Shown piece by piece: positions 26,361 to 37,000 of a stretch of 64,000 bases of DNA. The translations under genes and the position numbers were made by a program. The stretch is from CAZEAN01 sp964510225 (GTDB taxonomy: Bacteria > Planctomycetota > Planctomycetia > Isosphaerales > Isosphaeraceae). The number at the start of each line of letters is the position of its first letter. The first letter of the stretch is position 1. The DNA lies in assembly GCA_964510225.1 (NCBI GenBank), contig CAZEAN010000006.1:1-64000 (forward strand), in the 5' to 3' direction. The notes under the pieces are model-generated. The model was given only the letters and a program-made list of their open reading frames with translations, was not told the DNA's origin and searched no databases.

Positions 26361-26407
26361 CTTCAATCAATCTCTGTTGGAACCGATTGATTGAATCCGG
26401 ATTGAAG
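26361..26407 (-). promoter_or_regulatory. Hairpin with alternative arm upstream of the EpsI-type gene
   Basis: TTCAATCAATC (26362-26372) and GATTGATTGAA (26385-26395) form a perfect 11-bp stem with a 12-nt loop. A further GATTGAAG at 26400-26407 can pair with CTTCAATC at 26361-26368, giving an alternative fold. It lies in the 189-bp gap between the sugar transferase and EpsI-type genes, about 50 nt before the ribosome-binding site. It may be a processing site, attenuator or operator. Confidence 0.4.
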
Positions 26408-26486
26408 CTCGCTCACGTTGTATTCTCGTCTGTTGTTGCCAAGGCAGTTAGGCCGGGGGAGCTGATTTCGATTGCGGTCAGCTCAC

Positions 26487-27215
26487 TCAGCAAGCTCCTC
26501 GGCATGAAAGGACAGCAGGAATAGTCATCAAGAGTATCTTAAGATCTAAAAGTAGTGACCAGTTCTCAACATACTCAAGATCTTGTCGGACCATTCCCTC
26601 AGTACCATCACTTCGACCACCGATCTGCCAGGCACCAGTGACCCCAGGGATCACACTCAATCGAGTCGCAAAGGCTTCAGGATCACTCGCTTCGAGAAGA
26701 TGGCTATCTCGGAGTTGCAGCGGCCGAGGTCCAACCAAGCTCATCTCGCCACGGAGAACATTGATGAGCTGAGGGAGTTCGTCGAGGCTGGTCCGTCGTA
26801 AGATACCACCAATTGGGGTGATCCGGGGGTCACGACGGATCTTAAAAAGGACGCCGCCAGCTTCGTTTTGTGACTCAAGCTCGGCGAGGCGGCGTTCAGC
26901 ATCGATCACCATCGTGCGGAACTTTAAGACGTAAAACGGACGGCCACCATGTCCCAAGCGGAGTTGCTTGAAGAAGATCGGACCAGGTGAAGTCAACTTG
27001 ACCGCGATCGCACAGACGATCATCAGCGGTCCAGCGAGTACCAGTCCTACCAAGGCACCAAACAGATCAATTGCCCGCTTAAGGATGGATGCGGGGGTCG
27101 TTGCGGTTACCGGCAGCGAGGGTTCCGCAGTAAGCGTCGAGGCCGCGGAGCCCTGGACTGCCATTCGAATCTGCTCGGAGAGCAACACGGTTCGAGAAGA
27201 AGTGGTCGCACTCAT
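26487..27215 (-). CDS. Undecaprenyl-phosphate sugar phosphotransferase (initiating transferase)
   Basis: A 242-aa bacterial sugar transferase of the short, single-membrane-segment type (PglC/WcaJ C-terminal domain). After about 45 polar residues comes the family block KRAIDLFGALVGLVLAGPLM with the re-entrant hydrophobic helix, then TSPGPIFFKQLRLGHGGRPF, the KFRTM motif, ILRRTSLDELPQLINVLRGE with the catalytic Asp-Glu, and LVGPRPL. It transfers a sugar-1-phosphate to undecaprenyl phosphate, the first committed step of EPS repeat-unit assembly. The start is ATG 27215 with GGAG ten bases upstream; a TTG 18 codons earlier is less likely. It is the first gene after the long control region at 27216-28067. 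Confidence 0.94.
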   Translation of the reverse strand: MSATTSSRTVLLSEQIRMAVQGSAASTLTAEPSLPVTATTPASILKRAIDLFGALVGLVLAGPLMIVCAIAVKLTSPGPIFFKQLRLGHGGRPFYVLKFRTMVIDAERRLAELESQNEAGGVLFKIRRDPRITPIGGILRRTSLDELPQLINVLRGEMSLVGPRPLQLRDSHLLEASDPEAFATRLSVIPGVTGAWQIGGRSDGTEGMVRQDLEYVENWSLLLDLKILLMTIPAVLSCRGAC

Positions 27216-27435
27216 CGGGCAGTATCTCCGGAGTCGGGTCGAAGGTTGGTCGCTTTGAGGAGTGAGCAAACGGAAGCGCCACCCTGGAGAGGGGAGCTCT
27301 CAGCGATTTCCCGCTGGAGGGAAACCACCAAAAGTGAAAAGGTGGGAGACGGGAGATCAAGAAGCTGATATCGCATTGGTTCTGGGCTGATCGATGGATC
27401 GAGTCTGAAACGTTGATCTCCGCGACAGTGATCGC

Positions 27436-27464
27436 AGCTTATCAATGCTTTAGTACACCGTCAA
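27436..27464 (-). promoter_or_regulatory. Candidate promoter of the sugar transferase gene
   Basis: TTGACG (27464-27459) and TAAGCT (27441-27436) on the minus strand are 17 bases apart. The -35 matches five of six consensus bases and the -10 is poor, so an activator would be expected. The transcript would have a leader of roughly 210 nt containing a hairpin at 27307-27324 (TTTCCC/GGGAAA arms). Confidence 0.4.
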
Positions 27465-27489
27465 CGATTCGGAGAGGTACTTCACCAGA

Positions 27490-27533
27490 TGTCGCAACAA
27501 TGCAACACCACCGGATGTTGCCAAAAAGCAACA
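27490..27533. promoter_or_regulatory. Tandem TGTTGC-N6-GCAACA palindromes
   Basis: TGTTGC-CAAAAA-GCAACA lies at 27516-27533, and a second copy with one changed base (TGTCGC-N6-GCAACA) lies at 27490-27507, 26 bp apart. They lie just upstream of the candidate promoter at 27436-27464, an activator-like position. The same perfect 18-bp palindrome recurs at 40312-40329 in front of the 3965-codon giant gene. It is a likely binding site for a dimeric regulator; identity unknown. Confidence 0.5.
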
Positions 27534-27980
27534 CGCTCCCATTATCCACCTCTAGAGGATTGATTTTTTGAGGCCCACTCTTCTCAATTCACAGGCATTC
27601 GTCTCCAATAAGGGTTATCAACCCTCATAGTTGATGATTCGATGTAGGAATCATCGAGAATCAATGAAGCGGGGCCCATAGGACATAAGCAGCCTTATCA
27701 GACCTTCGAAACTGACAAGACAGCGCTCTCTGCGGGCCTACGGAAACCCCTGGAGCCATTTTTGGTCTCCATGGCTAGCAGCAATCACTTCCGAGTCGAT
27801 TAGTGAACGCATGGATTCGAGAGACCAGCAGAGAGTTCTACTGCTCGTTGCCAGCCGTAATACGATTGATGCGTTGAATCCGACTCCAAGGGAAACATAA
27901 GGCATCATGATGCGACGAGCGACCGTTAGCGTGCCGTTATACTAAACGACCCGACCGAAACGGTTTGTAAGAGAATTGCA
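27534..27980. other. Gene-free region upstream of the sugar transferase
   Basis: No coding potential is seen. One clean inverted repeat lies at 27634-27656 (GATGATTC and GAATCATC around 7 bases). An imperfect stem at 27751-27771 (TGGAGCC with GGTCTCCA) encloses six bases. A TATACT hexamer near 27937 lacks a -35 partner. A small RNA cannot be excluded but nothing specific supports one. Confidence 0.4.
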
Positions 27981-28024
27981 AACGCCCTCCAGCGGAATCC
28001 ACTACGGACCCGCTGGAGGGCGTT
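27981..28024. terminator. Terminator hairpin after the 3965-codon giant gene
   Basis: A perfect 15-bp GC-rich stem (27981-27995 with 28010-28024) and a 14-nt loop, about 43 nt past the stop of the minus-strand giant gene. On the plus strand it is followed by TTTGCCTTTT; on the minus strand by TGCAATTCTC, so it may work in both directions. Confidence 0.75.
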
Positions 28025-28067
28025 TTGCCTTTTAGAGCATTAAGACGACAAACAGCTTCGCAAAATC

Positions 28068-31000
28068 TCAGGATCGATGATTGCCGATCCCTCGTCGCTG
28101 TCGTTCCAGAAGATTCTGGAACCAGCCTCGGAGCCCACCAGCCGTTCGTTGATCGCCACCGACCGAATCACCATCGGCATTCTCGAGATCCGAGGAACCG
28201 TTGTTGTTTAGGGTTGATTGTTCCTGAGCCCAACGGAGCTGGCCTGCCCGAGTCACCGCAAAAGCCTCCGAAGACCCGGAATCCGTTGCGTTCCCTGCAC
28301 TCGAGGTCCCCAGACTATTCTCTGAGCTTCCGAAGCCGTCGATCGCATTCGCAAGAGCGAGGCCTTCGAGGTCGAGGTTGGTGCTCGAAGAGGCTGGGAG
28401 TGCAAGGTTCTCCAGGACGAAGGAGCTTGCGGCCGCCGAGACTGGCGTGAGAACCGAATCAGCCCTTGGGTCGCGGAAGCTCAAGGGGGAGAGGACTGGA
28501 ACATCAACATCGGCGCCGCCGAAGTTCAGAATCTGGTCGCTTCCGCCTTCAGAAGGTCGGATCGTCCATTGCCCGATTGACTGTCGGTAGGCGGCAAGGT
28601 CAGCAAGGCCGTCTCCGGTGTAGTCGGCTGGAGCGGGGACGTCTCCCGGCGCACCGAAGGTGATCGCGAAGCCGCCATCAATGGAGTCATCAAAGCCGCT
28701 GGGGTTTGACGCCGACGGAATGAAGAACCACTGAGAGGTAGTCGGTCGGTAGGCAGCGATCTCGGCGACACCGTCACCGTCGTAGTCGAGCGGAACCGGA
28801 AGGTCGACCCCGGCCTGGCCGAAGAGGACGCTGAAGCCGTCGAAGGTGGTCTCGTAATTCGGGTTTGGTCCCGAGGGCAAGATGAACCACTGAGAGGCAC
28901 CCGGGATCAGATCACTATCAGGACGGAAGACGGCGATGTCGGCCCGACCATCGCCGTCGAAGTCGGCGGGTGCTGGGACATCAAACCCGTTGGCGGCTCC
29001 GAAGAGGACGTCAAACGCTGGTCCTCCTTCCGAGGGGAGGATGAACCACTGGGCAGCGCCCGGGACCAGGTCACTCTCAGGACGGAAGACGGCGATGTCA
29101 GTAATCCCGTCCCCGGTATAGTCGGCAGGTGCTGGGAGATCGAGTCCAGCGCCACCGAACATGATCGTCTGGAGACCGATCCGGCTTCCTTGGATGATCC
29201 ATTCCGACGCTCCTGGGATCGACGTGCTCTCGGGACGGAAGACGGTAGGATCGTTGACTCCGTCACCATCAAAGTCACCGACGACCGGGATATCGGTCGG
29301 AAGCCCGAGCGGAACCGAGAAGGCTCCGATCTCGTTCTGCGAAATCAGGAAGCTACTGGTTGGGCTATCACCTCGGTAGAGTGCGAGGTCGGCCGAACCC
29401 GTAATCGTTCCGAAGTCGCCGAGGACGGCGACGATCTGGAGGAGGAGTGGGTCACTCGGTGCACCGACGTTACCAGCAGGATCAACCACTTGGGCCCGGA
29501 GGCTAATCGAGCCATTGACCAGCTCCTGAGCCAACTGGAGCCGGAACATCCCTTGATCGTCGGCGGGACCACTCGCGAGGATCGCCCCATCGGGACCGAT
29601 GATCTCAACCGTCGCGTTGGGGTCGGTGTTCCCGATCAGGAAGGGTCGACGGATACTCGTAATGCCGTCACCGATGATTCCGGTGTCGGACTCAGGAGCA
29701 AGTGCGAGATCGACATCAGAGTCAGGCGGTGTGGTGTCGATCGTCAAAGTCAACGGAGCGCTGAGGTTGATCGCACCGGCAGCAGTCGTGACCTGAGCCG
29801 CGAGCTGATAGACATCGTCATCGAGGTTCTCAGGGAATTGCAGCGTGAACATCCCGTTCAACTGTGCGATGACTGGGTCACCAACCAGACCGCCTTCGAC
29901 CCCTGTGAGTGACCCGTCCAGATCGATCAGTTGGACCGGGAGGCCGCCCGCCGTCATCCCGATCAGCCGAGGATTGGTCACCGCAGTGATGTTGTCATCG
30001 AGAATGCCGGTGTCGTCAACTGGTGAGAGGCCGAGGGTAATCTCGGGGGCTGGGCTCGTGTCGATCGTCAGGATGAAGGTCTCAGAGGGTTCACCGGTGT
30101 TACCAGCACGATCGACAGCCCTGGTCTGAACCTGGAAGGTATCGTCGTCCAGGATCGGTTGGTCTGGATCATCGATGTTACCGTCACCATCGAAGTCACC
30201 GACGGTGACCGCGTAGGCGCCGCCAGGCTCAACTCGTGCTTGACCGAGGACTTCACCAGACACACTGACCAGCTGGATCAAGGGGAGATTCTCGGCGATC
30301 AACTCTTCGGGAGCTAATCCGAGGAACCCAATAAACGTTGGGCTCACCACACTCGTGATCCCGTCACCGGGAACGCCAGTGTCGTCGCTTGGCAAGAGAC
30401 CAATCGAGGAAGGTTCGGCAGGAGGAACGGTGTCGATCGTGACCTCGACGGTCCCGCCGACTTCACTCTGATTACCGGCCTGGTCAATCTGTCGGGCCGA
30501 GTAGATGTAAGTCCCGTCCTCGACACCATCATCATTGGGACCAGGATCGGTGACAGAGACTGTCCCACCGACCAGATCCGCCGTGACGATGTTCGCGATC
30601 GCATCGTCGCGGAAGAGGATCAGGATGTTATTCGGCTCTACCCCGGTGATGTCGAACGTCGGAGTCGAGACGGCGGTGTAGTTGTCGTCATTACTGAAGA
30701 ATGGAGGGAAGTCGGTATCACTCGATGCCTGAAGATCGACTGTTGGGGTTGCGTCGGGCGGAATCGTGTCCAGCGTGAACTGGAACTCGACCATGTTGCC
30801 GAGTGTCCCTGCTTCATTTACGGCCTGGATCCCGAGGGTAATCAAGCCATCGGTGCTTCCATCAGTTCGGAAGTGTCCCGGTGCGACCCGGAGCCCGGGG
30901 AGCAATCTTGAACTGCTGGTCTGAAGTGAAAGTGACCAATCGTTCAAGGTCCCCGTCTCACCAGTCGCGAGATCTTCGACCCGGAGGGTCCAATCCCCTT

Positions 31001-34000
31001 GAGCGATCCGCCCTCGGAATGCCGAGAGATCCCCTTGAGGCTTGAACCGTGCTGCAAAGGGTGCCTCCAAGTTGTCCGATGGAGGGAGATCGAGGTTGAT
31101 CGGCAAGGCTCCGGAGTCATCGAAGGCGACCATGTCAAAGCCATCGCGGACCCCACCGACTTGGATCGCCAAGGGAACCTCTGTCCCATCGGGTCCAACT
31201 AAGGTGAGTCGGAGGTCCCCTACTCTGCTGTGATCGATCGAGACGATAACATCAAGATCTTCCACGGTTGCATTGTCTGGGAGCGTGATTTCAAAACCGT
31301 CTTCACCGATCACCGTAGATCCGACGGTGATCGAATCCTCAAGGACCCCGTCATCAGGAATCGCCAACGGTTCTTCGGCCGGGATCGTTGAACCGATCAG
31401 ATGTGCTTCTCGGTGGATAAACTGGCCACTGGCATCGGTCCGGCCAGCGTCCTGTGCGATCTGTCGGATGCTTGGTGCGAGTGCCGAAGCCTCGGGATCG
31501 TCAGGATTAAATCCACCGATGATCCGGACATCGGTGGGGTCTGTGAGGTCGAACAAGGTGACCATGACGTCACTGCCGAACCCGGAGATCGGTCCGAGCC
31601 CGTTGATCACCGGTGTGGTGACTCCGGTGACCAGGTCGTTGAAGGTGGGATCATCACCATCGGCGTTCGGATCAAATCCAGAGTCGGAACCGCCGGGACC
31701 ATCAGGAAGCGTGCTGCTGAGGCCGACGGTGGTCTCCAAGACTTCGGGGCCAATCCGGATCGCGAACTGGCCACGGCCGAAGGTGCTTGCGAGGAGGACG
31801 TCAGGGCTCACCGCTACCGTATCATCGACGGTCCCTGGGATTCCATCGGCTCCCGTAGTGTCGAAGGAGATCGGCCGACCGTTGGTCGGATCGATGAAGC
31901 CAAACCCGAAGTCGAGGTCAGTGACCCGGACATTCGGCAAGTGGCCATCGTCGCCAGGAGTCCCGTCGAGAGGATCACCGGTGCTGAAGTTGTCAGGGAA
32001 GGAGGTCCAGGTCGCCCCTTGGTCAAGCGATCGGAAGACCCCACCGAAGCCGGAGACATAAACGACCGGTCTCGGTGTTCCGTTGGCATCCGGGATCAGG
32101 TAGCGCCAGTCAACCGCCAAGGAGTGGAGTTCACCATTGAGGGCGGCTTGTTCCGTCAGATCAGCGTTACCGAACGGCTGTTGCGTCAGGCTGAAGAGAT
32201 TCCCCGTGATATTGATCCAAGAGGCCCCAGGGCTCGAGGCGTCGGGGAGATAGTAGACAGCCTCTTCGGTAACTGCGTAGGCGTCGAAGCTCCCACGTTG
32301 GGGGTTCGTCGCGATCGAGAGAACTGACGATCCATCCAATCCAGCCGAGATGTTGGTCCAGTCCTGTCCTGCCTGACCACCACCTGTGAAGGTAACGTAG
32401 ACTTCGCCATTGACTGTTCCGGCGTAGACGAAGTTATCGAGACTTCCAGGAGATTGGACACCAGGGTCGGGGGCTCCGAACGCGAGCGCCGGTGCGTAGC
32501 TCCCGAATCCAGTACCACCGAAGACCTCTGGGAGACCAATAATTTCCCAAGTCCGTCCTTGGTTGACCGTCCGGTAGAGTCTTCCTTCAGCACTGCTGAT
32601 GACGAGCTGATCATTGTTGATCGGATTGACCGCAAAGTTCCCAAACGGAATCGCGGTATCAACGAGTGGAGCAACCCCAGGCCATTGTGGGTCAGGAAGC
32701 GGTCCGGAGTTGATGTCGCGGACCAAGCCAACGGTCCGACCGAGGTCAAGCTCGGTACCAAACGGTCGAACCACTCCTTCGAGCTGTAAGAAGTCGGTCA
32801 ACCGACCGCCAGCGACCGGCCACTTGAACTCGAAGGCGTTACCGACTTGGTCCAGCCCGGGATCAAGTGGAGAACGGGCATCGACCTGGCCGGTCGCAAC
32901 TCCTGAACCAAACCCTCGGGCCGCTTCACCATCAGCGGCTCCGATGATGAACTCGTTGGTGATTTCGTCGTCAGAACGAGCCAACTGGCCATTGACCAGG
33001 ATGTCCGGATCCGAAGCGGGGAAGCCAACGATGTTGGTGGTTGCGAAGAACAAGGCGCTCGCAGCCTGAGCGGCGAGATCTGTCGGCTGGACTGCACCGT
33101 AATGTACTTGAGCGATCTGAAGATTACCGTGGCGTTGCCCAGTCGGGCTGACCTGGTTGCCAATCGACTCGATTGCAGTCCCATCACGCTCGGCGATCGT
33201 GTAGATCCCGTGGTTGGTCCCGGTCATTAGCCGAGTCCCACCCGTGACTGGATCCGGCATCGTCAGCAAGACCTGGAAGTTTTGGGTCGGGGCTGTGGTA
33301 TCAGACTCGACCAAGTCACCTAAGGCGCCATCAAACGCCGGCGTCCAGGTCGCGTTGGCACCGGTGTTGCTAAAGGAGGTGATGTTGTTGACCGTGAAGG
33401 TCGCGTTTGCTGCCAGCGGGAGGATCGGGTTCCTTGCCAAGTTCACCGCTTGGTTGACTACTTGTCCATCGCTGTCAATGAAGAAATCGAAAGTCCGGAG
33501 ATCTTGGGTAAATGGTGAGAAGAATGAAAGCGGGTTGAGCCGCTCGAACGGTGTCGAAACAAGACTGAGGTCCTCGAAAATTGCTCCGCTGCTCGCCGTA
33601 TTGTTCAAGCCTGCTTCAAGCGAAGGGTTGTTGCTGCTCGCGTCTACATTGATCAGAGCGTGGGCATCGTGGACCAAGGTGGTGTCGACCCGGATCAGAT
33701 CTTCCGCACCGAGATAGACGATCTCAGGGTTACTCGGATCGACCGCAAGCACCAGATTTTCCTCTGCGCTGGTGCTTGTGAGGAGCGAGTTCCCCGAGAG
33801 ATCATCGTAGACGTCCGGTAGGCCGACATCGTTGCTCGGAATCAGGTTGAGTACGTTGTCACCGGCTGCTGTGAGCGGTAGCTGGATCTGAGTCCAGTTG
33901 AAGCCTCGATCCTTGGTCAGGAAGAGGGCTGCGTCACCACTAGCGTCGACTCCAGCAGCGTAGAGCCAATCTGCGTAGGAGAGGTCTTGGGCAGCGATCC

Positions 34001-37000
34001 CTGTCGGAGCAGGCATCGCGAGGGTGTAACGACCACCGATCGGTGGTGCACCCGCATTATTAACCGGGATCCCGACCTGAGTGATCGGATCCTGTCGGTT
34101 CGAGTTACCAAGACCACCGGTGAGCTGGTTGATCAGGCTATCCCCTTGGGAAGTTCCCAGGAAGATCCCAGAGGTCCGGAAGCCGACATAGAGCCGATCG
34201 AGCATTCCGGTTTCGCTGTCAGCGCTGAACGGATCGAGGATCACGTCAGTCGCTTCCGTGCCATGAATTGTGTCGTCCGAGATCTTTTCCCAGACACCAC
34301 CAGCGTTGAAGCTCCGGTACAAGCCACCGTTGGCTCCAGTAACCGCAGCGAAAATCGTGAAGCCGCCGTCGATTGTCGGCGTCGGGTCACCGACGATCTT
34401 GAAGATCGCGTCACCGACGAAGTTGCGGTCACGGAGCGTGCTATTGATCGGGAGGATCTCTCCGGTGACCGGATCGACGTTCACGGTACTGTCGAGGAGG
34501 TCCCAGGTCTGACCACCATCGACCGACCTCAGGAAACCGACCCCGGTGCTCGTCTGGTCGAGACCATCGAAGCTTCCGAGGTCACTACCGTTGCCGGTTC
34601 CGGCGAGGATGATCGACTGCTCAGGATCATCGTTCCTTGGGACGATCGCAATGGTCCCGATGTTGATGCTGAGGTTCGATCCGAAGTCGGTTAAGGGGAT
34701 CCAGGTCGGACCTTCGGGATCGGTTGTGAGGAAGTTCCGGGTCCGCCAGACACCACCTCCATCGCCACCAACATAGACCGTGTTCCCTGAGGGGTCACTC
34801 GGATCAACCGCAATCGCGGTGACTCGACCAGCCCCAGTAACACCGTCCAACTCGGCGATCCCATCGTCGTCCGCATCACTCAAATCAGCGCCAATTGCTG
34901 CCGGACCGACGGCCGTCCACTGAGTCGTCGAGAGCGAATCTTCGCGGTCCATTGTGAAGATCCGGAACGACGGTGTTGCCTGGTCGGCGACCTCTTCACC
35001 AAGACCGCTCCCGAGAATTGGACGCTGGAAGGTCAAAGTGAACTCGGTAACGGCCGACTGAATCGAAGCGCCGATCGGTCCTGGGTTGGTTACTTCAAGC
35101 TGCCAGACGCCAGCCGACCGCTTTGGATTCCCTTCGATGTCGACGATGGTCTTCGAGAGTTGGTCTTGTGGTCGGAAGCGTCCGAGGAGATCGAACCCGA
35201 CAGAACCGATAAATGAGCCAGCTTCGTCGTCGAAGAGGATTTCGAGGGACGTTCCAGTCCCTGGGAACTCAAAAACATCAGGGCTGAAGAGAACGCTTCG
35301 AGAGCCATCAGGCCCGATCAGGGCGACCGTCAGATTACGGACATCGGGATGCGTTAACGCGACCGAGAGATTGAGGTCACCGATCAGGAAGTTTTCGGTC
35401 ACCGTCAATGGAATCGTAGTGACAGTCGGGGTGTTGAGGTCGATGGGATCGAGGATTGCGGCGGGGAGGATCAGTGGATCAGCCTCGGCGACAACGGTCC
35501 CGATCATGCTCTTTTCGAAGAGCAAGGCGAACCGACTCAACACAGCATCACCGACTGTCGATGGACCTGGTTCGGCATCGACGATTTCGAGCATCCAGGT
35601 CCCGTTCACCTGAATCGGGTTTCCGGCTTCGTCAGTGGTCGCCCCCGAGATTGGCTGAACCGGTCGGAAGCTCCCGAAGAACGGCGGGCCGCCGTCACCG
35701 ATGAAGGTGGAAGCTTGGTCGTCGAAGACGGTATTCAGCGCATTTGCACCAGGAACGTTCAGAGCGTCTGGGTTGAAGAGAGTCACCCGAGTCCCGTCCG
35801 GTGCGATCAGCGTCAGGGTGACGTCGCCGAGGTCGGGATGTGTGAGGTCAACGACAACATTGAGGTCTTCGATGAAGAATTCGTCTCGGACGACGATCGG
35901 GACCGTCGTCACGGATGGTGTGTTGGCGTCGATCGCGTCCGGAATCACGAGGCCGCCAGGAAGACTCGCGTCGAAGAGGACGGTCGATGAACCAGTGTCG
36001 ACGACGGTAGTGACCGTCGGGTCAAATTCTCGGAGGCGATCGAGGCCGGCATCACGATCAGTATCGAGCAAATCACCTCGAGAGGAGACGATCTCGGAGG
36101 AGAGAACCGCACTGTACGTCCCACTGAGTTCCTGGACATCGGGGACGAAAACTTCGGCGTTGGTCTCGGAGTCGATCGCCAGGGCGTAGAAGGTCAACCG
36201 GAAGTGGTCCGCCAAGGCTGGGTTCGGCGACGTGGGATTTTCCTCCGCACGGACCGCGAGCGACCAGTCGAGGAGCTGTTGGACTTCACCTTCTGGAAGG
36301 TTGTTTCCGTTCTGGTCGGTTACCTGGAGCATCCAGGTCCGCCCACCGACTGTGTTCGACGCCACCAACGGGAGGCCGTTCAAGACCGAGAGGGAGTCGA
36401 CCGGGGCAAACCGTCCTTCAAACGGGCTCACACCTTCGTTGATTGACGGAATCTGCTTCGATCGACCCAAGGGGTCACCGAAGAGAAGACCGCCATCATC
36501 GAAGGTTGTTCCTTGGAAGTCTTGGCCTCGAGCGCCACCGACCCCGTTGGCAAGGACGATCGGATCAAGACCGCTGTGGGGTGCAATCAAGGCAATCGTG
36601 AGATCAGCCGATCGCGGTGAGAGAAGATCGATCCGGACATCCAGGTCAGCGATCGTGAAGTCACCGAGGTTCTCCGGGATCACGAGGTTCGAGACCAACG
36701 AAACGTTCGGGTTGTCAGGAATCGTCCCTGCGGGGTCAGTCGAGGGGAATAAGGCGTGGACCTCGACCGGGACCGTCACCGAGTTATCGGGGTTGATCAT
36801 CTTCTGGGCGATCGGGCCACTCGGTCCGTCAATCCGGATCACGTCCTCCGGAGTGAAGGTCTCCGCGATCATCGCCCGATCAAAGGTGAGATCGATCGCG
36901 TCGACCTTCCGATCGACCGCAAGGACATCACCAGGGTTTTCACCAGGGACGGTGACCTCTTCCACGATCGGTCCATTGAGGATGATCGGGAGGGAACCAA

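Noticed and set aside
27937..28024. A short plus-strand small RNA from TATACT to the terminator hairpin
   Set aside because: No -35 element at a suitable distance. The hairpin is better explained as the end of the giant gene transcript.
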